From: Halobellus captivus
GTDB lineage: Archaea; Halobacteriota; Halobacteria; Halobacteriales; Haloferacaceae
DNA: 64,000 bases
Reading direction: 5' to 3'
Assembly: GCF_003697845.1 (NCBI RefSeq)
Contig: NZ_RDQE01000002.1
Span: 277,818 to 341,817 of the forward strand
The notes under the pieces are model-generated. The model was not told the origin of the DNA, made no database searches, and worked only from the letters and a program-made list of their open reading frames with translations. Positions 1 to 7,741 of the stretch are shown piece after piece (within the stretch, counting starts at the first letter, position 1; every line of letters begins with the position of its first letter). The translations under genes and the position numbers were made by a program.

Positions 1-191
1 GGTTCGTCGACGTCTTCGCGAACGACCTGATCCTCGGCGCGGGCGACCCGCTCTCCGCGGTGCTCGTCCTCGTCGGACAGCTGTTGATCGTCGCCTCCGT
101 GGCCGTCCTCGGCTACGCGGCGGTCGGCGCGCTCCTCGGCGAGATCGGCGTGAAGCTCCCGTCGCTCGGCGGCCGCGGCCCGAGCGAGTAG
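1..191 (+). CDS. Partial membrane protein, C-terminal end
   Basis: An open frame enters from the left edge and stops with TAG at 189-191, giving the last 62 residues of a protein. The visible part holds one clear hydrophobic segment rich in Val, Leu and Ala (about residues 19-45 of the fragment), followed by a short hydrophilic tail ending in PSE. It is probably the last transmembrane helix and cytoplasmic tail of an integral membrane protein. The family cannot be assigned from this fragment. Confidence 0.6.
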   Translation, partial: FVDVFANDLILGAGDPLSAVLVLVGQLLIVASVAVLGYAAVGALLGEIGVKLPSLGGRGPSE

Positions 192-219
192 CGCCCGTCA
201 CTCCGCGAAGCAGCGTTCG

Positions 220-1140
220 TCACCCCGCGAGGTCCAACTCGATCGGGTCGATCGAGACCGTCCCGTCGGGTTCGACGGTCACCCGGTGGTTCCGCGGGAC
301 CGCCCGCCAGACCCGGTCGTTCTCGAACAGCGCTTCGCTGGCCACGATCGTCGCGGCGGTTCCCTCGGGGTCCGGCGTCGAGCAGAACTCGCCGCCGGAC
401 TCGAACGAGCCCGCCTCGCCGACGTAGAGGCTCTGCGCCGCGGTCCCGGGGGTGGCGTATCGGGTCGCCACGATCGATTCCCCGTCGGTGAGACAGAAGT
501 TCGCCTGCGTCCCCGCCTCCTCGTCGACCTCGGCTCTGAACGTCTCCAGCCGTTCGAGCGCCGCATGAACCGCCGCCGCGAGGTCGTCGAGGGACGGGTC
601 AACCACGTCCCGGCCGAGTTCGTCCTGTATCACCGCGAACGCGTGCTCGCTGTCGGTCGAGCCGTGGATCCCGAAGTAGAACTCGTCGTCGAGCGACTCG
701 CGGACGCGACGGATCACCTCGCGGTGGGCACCGAGCGTCCCGTTGTGCATGAACAGCAGCCGTCGTCGACCACGCTCGACCGGGTCGAGGTCGGCGTCGC
801 GCTCGTGAAGCCCGGTGCCGCCGGTGAAGGGGTGACAGTTCAGCTGTTGGACCGAGAGGCCGGGGCTGGCCGCCCGGACGTGCGCGAAGTACAGCGACGT
901 CTCGATCAGCGGGCTCACGTGCCGCATGTTGTCGTCGTTCCAGGCGGGACGCACCCGCTTGTGGAGTGCCGGCTCCGGGGAGCGCTCGCGGTCGTACCAG
1001 CCGACGCCCCAGCCGTCGCCGTTGAGCGGCTCGCGACGCTCCTCGGCGTGCATCGACTGGTCGATGATCGAGTGATCCGGCCTGTACAGCAGTTCGTCGA
1101 GCTCCATCGGCGGCCCGTGGTACGCCACGAAGCGGCACAT
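220..1140 (-). CDS. Class II glutamine amidotransferase (YafJ-like)
   Basis: 306 residues. The protein starts MCRFVAY, so after removal of Met the Cys becomes the N-terminal nucleophile of an Ntn-type class II glutamine amidotransferase. The NGDGWGVGWY segment near residue 41, the HVRAAS segment and FMHNGTLG near residue 131 are the ammonia and glutamine binding signatures of the YafJ/DUG3 group. Such proteins hydrolyse glutamine-type amides; the acceptor here is unknown. There is no synthase domain, so it acts alone or with a partner encoded elsewhere. The gene is monocistronic, with its own TATA box and an operator-like repeat upstream. Confidence 0.88.
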   Translation of the reverse strand: MCRFVAYHGPPMELDELLYRPDHSIIDQSMHAEERREPLNGDGWGVGWYDRERSPEPALHKRVRPAWNDDNMRHVSPLIETSLYFAHVRAASPGLSVQQLNCHPFTGGTGLHERDADLDPVERGRRRLLFMHNGTLGAHREVIRRVRESLDDEFYFGIHGSTDSEHAFAVIQDELGRDVVDPSLDDLAAAVHAALERLETFRAEVDEEAGTQANFCLTDGESIVATRYATPGTAAQSLYVGEAGSFESGGEFCSTPDPEGTAATIVASEALFENDRVWRAVPRNHRVTVEPDGTVSIDPIELDLAG

Positions 1141-1143
1141 ACG

Positions 1144-1197
1144 TCACGACAAAAGTTCAACCGAGTTAAATTTGTGTCACGACAGCAGGTGTCGTGA
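1144..1197 (-). promoter_or_regulatory. Promoter and operator-like repeats of the amidotransferase gene
   Basis: Read on the minus strand, a TATA-like AAATTTAAC lies at about 1165-1173, 25-33 bp before the ATG at 1140, as expected for a leaderless haloarchaeal transcript. The 8-mer TCACGACA occurs at 1144-1151, on the start-codon side of the TATA box. It occurs again at 1177-1184, where it forms a perfect inverted repeat with TGTCGTGA at 1190-1197 (5-nt spacer). Sites on both sides of a TATA box suggest a regulator that occludes TBP/TFB or RNA polymerase. The regulator is unknown. Confidence 0.5.
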
Positions 1198-1295
1198 TGT
1201 TCGATCGCACGGGGATCCGCAGTGATCCGCACCGAGCGACCTCGAACCGTCTTCGCCGGCAGCCGGGAACGGGGGATCGGGGACCGGACGTCGAC

Positions 1296-2279
1296 TCAGA
1301 AGAGCCCGCGGACCGCCTCGGCCGCGAGGTCGACGCCGGCCTCGAGGTCGGGCCCGAGCGGCGAGCCGACGACGAGCCCGTCGGCGTGCTCCGCGACGGC
1401 GGCCGCGCGTTCGCGGACCGTTTCCGTCGTTCCCGCCATACAGAAGGCGTCGATCATCGCGGGCGTCACCAGGTCGAAGGCGGCGGAGAACTCCCCCGCG
1501 GAGACGCGCTCGCCGATGGCGTCGGCGACGTCGGCGTCGATCCCGTGTCGGTCGAGCACCGGCGGGGCCGCGCCGCCGGCGATGAACGCGACCGGCGGGC
1601 GGGCCGCCTCCCGGGCGGCGGTCTCGTCCTCCGCGACCGACACCGCGGCGTAGGCGACGAGGTCGAAGTCGCCGCGACGGTCGGGGCGGTCGTCGACCCC
1701 GTCGTCGACCTGGTCGCGGGCCCACGCGAGGTCCTTCGGGTGCGAGCCGTTGAACAGCAGTCCGTCGGCGTGCTTCGCCGCCATCCGGCACATGTGGGGC
1801 CCCTCGCCGCCGACGTGGACGGGGATCGACGCGCCCTGCGGGGGCTCGTAGTTGAGCCCCGCCCCGCTGGCGTCGAAGCTCCCGTCGTGGTCGACGCGCT
1901 CGCCGGCCCACAGCTTCCGGGCGGTCTTGAACGCCTCCAGCACGGGCCGGAGCCCGCGCTGGTCCGCGAGCCCGAGGTTTCGCAGCGTCGAGGGGTCGCC
2001 CGGGCCGATACCGAGGACGGCGCGTCCCTCCGACAGCTCGTCGAGGGTGGCGACCCGCGAGGCGAGGGTGACGGGGTGGGTCTCGTAGGGGTTGGCGACG
2101 CCGGGACCGAGCCGAACCGACTCGGTCACGGTCGCGAGCTGTGAGAGCACCGCCCACGGGTCGCGGTTGTTGTAGTGACACGTCGAGTAGACGGCGTCGT
2201 AGCCGGCGGCCTCGGCGCGGACGCCGAGGTCGACGACGCGGTGCGGGTCGTGTTCGGGGGTGAGTTCGATTCCGAGCAT
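1296..2279 (-). CDS. mer: F420-dependent LLM-class oxidoreductase (methylene-H4MPT reductase-like)
   Basis: 327 residues from ATG at 2279. An in-frame ATG 15 bp upstream would overlap cofE and is less likely. The sequence has the TIM-barrel pattern of luciferase-like F420 enzymes: N-terminal ELTPEHDP, the CHYNNRDPW segment near residue 38, a TLDELSEGRAVLGIGPGD segment near residue 86, and VHVGGEGP in the middle. Haloarchaeal proteins of this type are annotated as 5,10-methylenetetrahydromethanopterin reductase, though haloarchaea do not make methane; the in vivo substrate may be a methylene-folate. The gene starts 1 nt after cofE, so the F420-using and F420-tailoring enzymes are co-transcribed. 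Confidence 0.8.
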   Translation of the reverse strand: MLGIELTPEHDPHRVVDLGVRAEAAGYDAVYSTCHYNNRDPWAVLSQLATVTESVRLGPGVANPYETHPVTLASRVATLDELSEGRAVLGIGPGDPSTLRNLGLADQRGLRPVLEAFKTARKLWAGERVDHDGSFDASGAGLNYEPPQGASIPVHVGGEGPHMCRMAAKHADGLLFNGSHPKDLAWARDQVDDGVDDRPDRRGDFDLVAYAAVSVAEDETAAREAARPPVAFIAGGAAPPVLDRHGIDADVADAIGERVSAGEFSAAFDLVTPAMIDAFCMAGTTETVRERAAAVAEHADGLVVGSPLGPDLEAGVDLAAEAVRGLF

Positions 2280-2280
2280 G

Positions 2281-3057
2281 TCAGTGGTCCTCATGTCGTC
2301 CGTTGTCCTCGTAGCGCCAGTCGCGTAACGCCTGCCGGACGAAGTCTCCCTCGACCGCGCGGAAGTGCTCGTCCGAACCGGCGTGGTCGCCGAACGCCCA
2401 GTCGCGGACGACGACGACGGGCGTGCCGCCGTCGCCCTCGCCGGCGACGAGGTTGGCGGCGCCGGCCAGTTCGTCGATCACGTTCTGGACGGTGACGCCC
2501 ATCTCGCGGCCGTCACGGTCGCGTTCGCCGCGCCAGTCGCGGCTCGCGGGCGTCCCCGACCAGCCGATCGCGACCCCGCGTTGGCCGTGTCTGAACGGCC
2601 GGCCGCAGGTGTCGCTGACGACGACGCGGTCGGCCGCGAGTCCCTCGCGGATCCGCGCCGCGCTCTCGGAGGGGCGTTCCGGGAGCAACAGCAGGTCGCC
2701 GTCGGGGACGTTCGACCGATCGATCCCCGCGTTGACGCCGATGTGGCCGAACCGGGTCGCCGTCAGGAGGAACGGCGCCTCCATGATCAGCTCCGTCGAC
2801 TCCTCGAGGACGGCCTGGGCGAACCGGGGGTCCTTCTCCTCGCCGGCGATCGCCGCGAGCCGGTCCGCGATCTCGTTCGCGCGTGGGCCCGCCGGGAAGT
2901 CCGCGAGGTCGAACGTGCGCCCCTCGGCCTTGGAGACGACGGTGCTGGCGACGACGACGACGTCGTCCTCGCGGAGGTCGACGCGCTCGTCGATCATCGC
3001 CGCGAGGTCGTCTCCTTCCCGGATCTCCGGGAGGTCCGGGACGGCGAACAGCTCCAT
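2281..3057 (-). CDS. cofE: Coenzyme F420-0:L-glutamate ligase
   Basis: 258 residues from the ATG at 3057. Upstream in-frame codons extend the frame but give a low-complexity Ala/Arg/Ser leader unlike the family. CofE adds gamma-linked glutamates to F420-0 using GTP. Recognisable family segments are [14 protein letters not shown] at the N-terminus, [45 protein letters not shown] (metal and GTP region) and [10 protein letters not shown]. The length matches stand-alone archaeal CofE without the C-terminal FMN domain of actinobacterial FbiB. The next gene, an F420-dependent oxidoreductase, starts 1 nt downstream, which supports the assignment. Confidence 0.92.
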   Translation of the reverse strand: MELFAVPDLPEIREGDDLAAMIDERVDLREDDVVVVASTVVSKAEGRTFDLADFPAGPRANEIADRLAAIAGEEKDPRFAQAVLEESTELIMEAPFLLTATRFGHIGVNAGIDRSNVPDGDLLLLPERPSESAARIREGLAADRVVVSDTCGRPFRHGQRGVAIGWSGTPASRDWRGERDRDGREMGVTVQNVIDELAGAANLVAGEGDGGTPVVVVRDWAFGDHAGSDEHFRAVEGDFVRQALRDWRYEDNGRHEDH

Positions 3058-3130
3058 ACTCGATCCTGCGTGTCGGCGAGGAAAAACCCCGCCGGTACCG
3101 GGCCGGCTTGACGGTATCCGGCGACGCTCG

Positions 3131-3330
3131 AACCGGGATGGGGCGATGAAGTCCGGCGTCTCGGACGCCGCGGTGGCGCGTGCCCGTGAGCGCCCGACAG
3201 GGCGCGAACCGGCCCGCGCGAGGGACGCGGCGAGCGCTCGAAGAGCGCGAGCCGCGAGGCTGGGGAGGCGTGAGGTGCGGTGCTGTGCGGGGCGGCTGGG
3301 GCTTCGGCAGTCATGTCCAAGTCGGGAACC
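3131..3330 (-). repeat. Degenerate copy of a dispersed intergenic repeat
   Basis: The non-coding stretch between cofE and tsr3 (3058-3499) contains, on the minus strand, GAAGCCCCAGCCGC followed by CACGCCTCCCCAGCCTCG, TCCCTCGCGCG and CGGGCGCTC. The same ordered blocks, diverged, occur at 21180-21345, and the leading block recurs at 63735-63812. The copy carries no credible gene. It is most likely a decayed member of a repeat family that is short, GC-rich and rich in imperfect palindromes. Confidence 0.5.
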
Positions 3331-3402
3331 GCGTATCATCGAGCGGCTGGGGCCTCACCGACGTTGGCCGTCGGTTCGGCGTTCCGATCCTCGCACCCCG
3401 AT

Positions 3403-3450
3403 CCTTGACATCCTCCCACGGCTGAAGCCGTGGGCTCTCTCCTTGATTCT
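3403..3450. mobile_element. Isolated IS200/IS605-type terminal hairpin (remnant or MITE)
   Basis: A perfect 8-bp stem, CCCACGGC at 3415-3422 and GCCGTGGG at 3427-3434 with loop TGAA, is flanked by TTGACATCCTC on the left and CTCTCTCCTTGATTC on the right. Subterminal hairpins of this kind mark the ends of haloarchaeal IS200/IS605-family (IS1341-type tnpB) elements. No transposase frame lies on either side, so this is a solo end or non-autonomous derivative. It sits about 65 bp before the tsr3 start. Confidence 0.5.
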
Positions 3451-3468
3451 CTGTCGACCGCTCCGTAC

Positions 3469-3480
3469 GCCTTATCAACG
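3469..3480 (+). promoter_or_regulatory. TATA-like box of tsr3
   Basis: GCCTTATCAACG has a CTTATC core at 3471-3476, 24-29 bp before the GTG at 3500. This spacing predicts a leaderless transcript and supports that start. The box lies between the hairpin remnant at 3415-3434 and the gene. Confidence 0.45.
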
Positions 3481-3499
3481 ACACCGCCCATCTGGTATC

Positions 3500-4003
3500 G
3501 TGGACCTCCACGTCCGGTACGAGGGCGACGACGACCCCGACAAGTGTACGGCCCGGAAGCTCGCCCGGTTCGACCTCGCGGAGCTCCATCGATCGGACCG
3601 GGCCACCCCGTACGGGGTCGTCCTCAATCCCCACGCCGAGCGCGCGCTCTCGCCCGCGGACGCCGACATCGCCCGCGGGAACGCGCTCGTCGCGCTCGAC
3701 TGCTCGTGGGAGTCGGCCGGCGAGAAGCGGTTCTCCCTCCCCGGCGAGCACCGCGCGCTCCCGTATCTCGTCGCCGCCAACCCCGTGAACTTCGGCCGGC
3801 CGATGAAGCTCACGACCGTCGAGGCGTTCGCGGCCGCACTCGCGATCCTCGGCGAACCGGACCACGCGGAGCGGGTCATGGCGAAGTTCACCTGGGGCGA
3901 GACGTTCCTCGAGCTCAACGAGGAACCGCTTCGACGGTACGCCGACTGCGAGGACTCGAGCGAGGTCGTCTCGGTCCAGCAGGAGTACCTCGACCGGGAG
4001 TGA
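3500..4003 (+). CDS. tsr3: 16S rRNA aminocarboxypropyltransferase Tsr3 homologue (DUF367)
   Basis: 167 residues from GTG at 3500. The reading frame is open far upstream but codes for nothing sensible there, and the TATA-like box at 3471-3476 fixes the start. Tsr3 transfers the 3-amino-3-carboxypropyl group of S-adenosylmethionine to a modified pseudouridine of small-subunit rRNA, a late ribosome maturation step. Family segments seen are [14 protein letters not shown] near the N-terminus, a [14 protein letters not shown] segment, ALDCSWES, the [17 protein letters not shown] block near residue 90 and [10 protein letters not shown]. The length is typical of archaeal members. Confidence 0.88.
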   Translation: MDLHVRYEGDDDPDKCTARKLARFDLAELHRSDRATPYGVVLNPHAERALSPADADIARGNALVALDCSWESAGEKRFSLPGEHRALPYLVAANPVNFGRPMKLTTVEAFAAALAILGEPDHAERVMAKFTWGETFLELNEEPLRRYADCEDSSEVVSVQQEYLDRE

Positions 4004-4050
4004 GCCGGAGGTCCCGATCCGACCCGTTCCCGCTCGATCCGGTGCGGTCC

Positions 4051-4956
4051 CTACTCCCCGTCGGCTCGTCGTTTCACCTCGTGGCGACCGAATCCGTAGC
4101 GCAGCCGGTTGGCGAGCCGCCGCGAGAACCGGCCCTCGTTGCGGGAGTCGAACCGCTCGGCGAGCGCGCCGTAGATGAGCGGGACGGGGACCTCCTGTTC
4201 GAGCGCCTCCTCGACGGTCCACGTTCCGGTCGATCCGCCGGCGACGTGGTCGGCCACGTCGCCCAGGTCGTTCCCCTCCTCGCGGAACGCCTCCTCGCAG
4301 AGTTCGAGCAGCCACGACCGGATCACCGCGCCGTTGTTCCAGGTGCGCGCGATCGACTCCATCTCGAGGTCGTACCGGCCCTCCGCGAGCAGCTCGAACC
4401 CCTCGCCGTACGCCTGCATCAGCGCGTACTCCACGCCGTTGTGGACCATCTTCACGTAGTGGCCCGCGCCCGACTCGCCCATGCGGTCGTGGCCGGCGGG
4501 GCCGGTCGCGACCGCGTCGAGGACGGGCACCAGTTCCTCGTAGGCCCACTCGGGGCCGCCGACCATCAGGGAGAACCCCTCCTCCGCGCTCGCGGGCCCG
4601 CCGGACGTCCCGCAGTCGAGGTAGGCGGCGTCGGTCCCCTCGGCGCGACGGACCGACGCCTCGAAGTGGGAGTTGCCGCCGTCGACGACCACGTCCTCGC
4701 GTTCGAGGTGTGGCTCGAGGTCCGCGAGCGTGGCGTCGACCGCGTCGCCCGCGGGCACCATGAGCCAGATTCGCTTTTTTGTACCCAACCGCTCGCAGAG
4801 GTCCTCGACCGAATCCGCGGGATCCGCGCCCGCCTCCGCGGCAGCCGCCGTCGCCTCCGCCGAGAGGTCGAACGCGACCACGTCGTGGCCAGCGTCGAGG
4901 GTCCGGTCGACGACGATCCGCCCCATCCGTCCGAGTCCGATGACGCCGAGTTGCAT
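4051..4956 (-). CDS. gnd: 6-phosphogluconate dehydrogenase, decarboxylating
   Basis: 301 residues from ATG at 4956. The N-terminal Rossmann motif GVIGLGRMG is followed by VVDGGNSHFE near residue 90, DCGTSGGPASAEEGFSLMVGG (substrate site) and GAGHYVKMVHNGVEYALMQA, which contains the catalytic Lys and Asn of 6-phosphogluconate dehydrogenases. It converts 6-phosphogluconate to ribulose 5-phosphate and CO2. The 300-residue length is that of the short, GntZ/YqeC-like class found in haloarchaea, where this oxidative branch supplies pentose phosphates. It runs in the same direction as thrC but is separated from it by about 75 bp. Confidence 0.93.
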   Translation of the reverse strand: MQLGVIGLGRMGRIVVDRTLDAGHDVVAFDLSAEATAAAAEAGADPADSVEDLCERLGTKKRIWLMVPAGDAVDATLADLEPHLEREDVVVDGGNSHFEASVRRAEGTDAAYLDCGTSGGPASAEEGFSLMVGGPEWAYEELVPVLDAVATGPAGHDRMGESGAGHYVKMVHNGVEYALMQAYGEGFELLAEGRYDLEMESIARTWNNGAVIRSWLLELCEEAFREEGNDLGDVADHVAGGSTGTWTVEEALEQEVPVPLIYGALAERFDSRNEGRFSRRLANRLRYGFGRHEVKRRADGE

Positions 4957-5030
4957 GTGGGGGCGGTCGCCGGCGCGGGCCCTAGTGGTTCCGGTTCGCG
5001 ACCCGATTCGCGTCTCCGTGGCCTCCCGAT

Positions 5031-6245
5031 TCAGGCCTCCGTCTCGCCGACGTGCGCCCGCAGGGTGTCGACGTCCTTGTTGCCCGCGCCGGTGTTCAGG
5101 AGGACGACCGTGTCGTCGGGGCCGAACTCGCCCGACTCCGCGAGCGCGAATGCCCCCGAGGCCGCGGCCGCACACGTCGCGCCGATCTCGAGACCCTCCT
5201 CGCGGGCGACGGTGATCGCGGCGTCGAGGATCTCCCGGTCGGTCGTCGCCACCGCGCCCCCGTCCGACTCACGGATCGCCTCCAGGATCAGCGGGCTCGC
5301 GCCGGGGTCGGGGATCGCGATCCCGTTACAGGCGGTGTCGACCTCGTCGTCCGCGAGCGGCTCGTGTCGGTCCGCGCCCGCCTCGTAGGCGTCCACGACC
5401 GGCGCGCAGCCGGCGGCCTGCGCCGCGTACATCGGAACGAGCTCGTCGCTCCACCCGAGCTCGCGGGCCTCGCGGGCCGCCTTGTGCATCCCGACGAGTC
5501 CGACCCCGCCGCCGGTCGGGTAGACGACCGCGTCCGGGGCCTCCCAGTCGAGCTGCTCCAGGAGCTCCAGCGCCATCGTCTTCTTCCCCTCGTGGCGGTA
5601 CGGCGTGACGAACGTCTTCGTCGAGTACCACTCGGGGTGCTCCTCCATCGCCGCGGCGTACGCCTTCCCGGCGTCGCCGATCTGCGAGTTCCCGCCGACG
5701 GGGTCGGTCACGGTCAGGTCCGCGCCGTGGACCTCCGTCATCGCCTTCTGGGTGAACCCCGCCCGCGACGGGAGGTAGACGTGCGCGTCGAGGTCGGCGC
5801 GGGCCGCGTACGCCGCTGCCGCCTGTCCCGCGTTGCCGGCGCTGTTCAACGCGACCTCGCTCGCGCCGTGCTCGCGCGCCGCCGTGGTCGCGAGCGACTG
5901 GCCGCGGTCCTTGAACGTGCCCGTGGGGTTCGCGCCCTCGTCCTTCAACAGCACCCGGCCGACGCCCATCGCATCCGCGAGCGCGGGGCACTCGACGAGC
6001 GGGGTTCCGCCCTCACCCAGCGTCACGGCGGCCTCACGGGCGAACGGCAGCAGCTCCTCGTAGCGCCACATCGACTCGCCGGGACGGGTTTCGAGGTCCG
6101 CCGGCGTCAGGTCGACTCGGTCGAGGTCGTAGCTCGGATCGAGGATCCCGTCGCAGTCCGGACAGCGGTGCGTGGCCGTCTCCGCGTCGAACGTCTCCCC
6201 GCAGTCGACACACGTGAGCCCCTCGAAGGCAACGGTCGTTTCCAT
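5031..6245 (-). CDS. thrC: Threonine synthase
   Basis: 404 residues from ATG at 6245; an upstream ATG 15 bp away is possible. An N-terminal zinc-ribbon-like segment (CVDCGE near residue 11 and CPDCDG near residue 28) precedes the PLP fold. The PLP lysine lies in NPTGTFKDRGQS near residue 107; SAGNAGQAAAAYA and PTGGGVGLVG bind substrate and cofactor phosphate. It converts O-phosphohomoserine to threonine. The zinc-ribbon form is common in archaea. A cysteate synthase role is less likely given the overall match. Confidence 0.9.
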   Translation of the reverse strand: METTVAFEGLTCVDCGETFDAETATHRCPDCDGILDPSYDLDRVDLTPADLETRPGESMWRYEELLPFAREAAVTLGEGGTPLVECPALADAMGVGRVLLKDEGANPTGTFKDRGQSLATTAAREHGASEVALNSAGNAGQAAAAYAARADLDAHVYLPSRAGFTQKAMTEVHGADLTVTDPVGGNSQIGDAGKAYAAAMEEHPEWYSTKTFVTPYRHEGKKTMALELLEQLDWEAPDAVVYPTGGGVGLVGMHKAAREARELGWSDELVPMYAAQAAGCAPVVDAYEAGADRHEPLADDEVDTACNGIAIPDPGASPLILEAIRESDGGAVATTDREILDAAITVAREEGLEIGATCAAAASGAFALAESGEFGPDDTVVLLNTGAGNKDVDTLRAHVGETEA

Positions 6246-6381
6246 GCGCGGGGATCGCACACCGGGGGACTTCCCTCCATCGGTCGGGGACGTTCGTCGC
6301 CCTCGCCCGGTCCCCGATCCCGTTCAGCCCTCGACCCGCTCGACCTTCGACCCCTTCATTCCCCGATCGGGTCCGGGACCT

Positions 6382-7632
6382 TCACTCCTCGACCGGAGCC
6401 GGGATCACGTCCGCCTCCGCCAAGCGGGCGAGGTCGGCGTCGGCGTAGCCGTACTCGTGGAGGACCTCCTCGGTGTGTTCGCCGAGCATGGGCGGGTGCC
6501 GGCGGACCGTCGTGGGCGTCCGCGAGAACTTCATCGGCGACCCCGGAACCTCGACCTCGCCGACTCCGGGATGGTCGATCCGCTGGCGCATGTCGCGCGC
6601 CTCGAGCTGCGGGTCGTCGAACAGCTCGGCCATGTCGCGGACGTGGCTCGCGGGCACGTCGTGTTCGGTGAGCGTCCGAACCGCCTCCTCCGTCGACATC
6701 CCCGCGAACTCCGCCTCGAGGTCCGCGTCGAGCGCCTCACGGTTCTTCACCCGCTTCTCGTTGGTCTCGAACCGCTCGTCCTCGAGGAGGTCGGGCCGGT
6801 CGAGCGCGTCACACAGTCCCGGCCAGAAGGAGTCCGCCGAACAGCCGACGACGACGTAGTCGTCCGCGGTCTCGAACGCCCGATAGGGCGCGATGTTCGG
6901 GTGTTTGCTCCCCATCCGCCCCGGCACCTCCCCGCTCGCGAAGTAGTTCGTCGCCATGTAGCTCATCCAGGCGGCCTGTCCGTCGAGCAGGCTCACGTCG
7001 ATCTTCTGGCCCGTTCCGTCGCCGAGCTCGCGTTCGAGCAGCGCGGCCAGGATGGCCTGCGTCGCGTACATCCCCGCGCCGATGTCCGCGAGCGCGACGC
7101 CGACCCGGACCGGCGCCCCGCCGTCGACGCCCGTGATCGACATCAGCCCGCCGCGCGCCTGCATCACGATGTCGTAGGCCGGCTCGTCGCGGTCGGGTCC
7201 CCACTCGCCGTACCCGGAGATCCCGCAGTATATCAGCTCGGGGTTCTCCTCGACGAGGTCGGGGTAATCGAGCCCCCAGTCCGCGGTCTTGCCCACACGG
7301 AAGTTCTCGACGACGACGTCCGCCTCGCGGGCGAGGTCGCGGAAGACGTCCCGGCCCTCCTCGCTCGCGAGGTTCAACACGACGGAGCGCTTGTTCCGGT
7401 TGACGCTCGTGTAGTAGGCGCTCTGGGCGTCCTCGCCCTCGCCGAACGACGGCGGCCCCCAGCCTCGGGTCTGATCGCCGATGCCCGGTCGTTCGATCTT
7501 GATCACGTCGGCTCCGAGGTCGCCGAGCTGCATCGTACAGAACGGCCCCACGAGCACGCGGGAGGCGTCGAGCACCGTGACGCCGTCCAGCGGTCCGGTA
7601 TCGCCCGACGGATGGCGCGCCTCACCGACCAT
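6382..7632 (-). CDS. CaiB/BaiF family CoA transferase
   Basis: 416 residues from ATG at 7632. A possible earlier ATG at 7668 sits almost on the TATA-like CTTTATC at about 7670-7676 and is disfavoured. Class III CoA transferases move CoA between carboxylates through an acyl-enzyme Asp. Typical segments are GVTVLDASRVLVGPFCTMQLGDLGAD in pieces near the N-terminus, IKIERPG, NRNKRSVVLNL, the DIVMQARGGLMSITG segment near residue 150 that follows the catalytic Asp region, and PNIAPYRAF. The substrate cannot be read from sequence; formyl-, succinyl- and methylcarboxyl-CoA enzymes share these motifs. It is divergent from the SDR gene. Confidence 0.87.
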   Translation of the reverse strand: MVGEARHPSGDTGPLDGVTVLDASRVLVGPFCTMQLGDLGADVIKIERPGIGDQTRGWGPPSFGEGEDAQSAYYTSVNRNKRSVVLNLASEEGRDVFRDLAREADVVVENFRVGKTADWGLDYPDLVEENPELIYCGISGYGEWGPDRDEPAYDIVMQARGGLMSITGVDGGAPVRVGVALADIGAGMYATQAILAALLERELGDGTGQKIDVSLLDGQAAWMSYMATNYFASGEVPGRMGSKHPNIAPYRAFETADDYVVVGCSADSFWPGLCDALDRPDLLEDERFETNEKRVKNREALDADLEAEFAGMSTEEAVRTLTEHDVPASHVRDMAELFDDPQLEARDMRQRIDHPGVGEVEVPGSPMKFSRTPTTVRRHPPMLGEHTEEVLHEYGYADADLARLAEADVIPAPVEE

Positions 7633-7705
7633 GGTTCCCTCGCATACGCGCACCTCCGAGCCGACCATGATAAAGGCCCCGTCCCCGGCCCCGAATGCCG
7701 AGTCG

Positions 7706-7718
7706 ATAACGATTAACC
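7706..7718 (+). promoter_or_regulatory. TATA-like box of the SDR gene
   Basis: CGATTAACCCC lies 26-36 bp before the ATG at 7742 in the 109-bp divergent spacer. The opposite strand of the same spacer carries CTTTATC for the CoA transferase gene, so the two divergent genes have separate core promoters in one short region. Confidence 0.4.
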
Positions 7719-7741
7719 CCTCGGGTGAGAGGGAGTCACGT

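Noticed and set aside
2423..3499. Long upstream extension of the tsr3 reading frame
   Set aside because: The frame is open only because of GC bias. It is antisense to cofE, encodes low-complexity Arg/Ser/Ala sequence, and a TATA-like box at 3471-3476 places the start at GTG 3500.
5052..6671. Long plus-strand frame opposite threonine synthase
   Set aside because: Composition is Arg/Val/Gly-rich shadow sequence of the minus-strand thrC gene, with no recognisable motif and no promoter.
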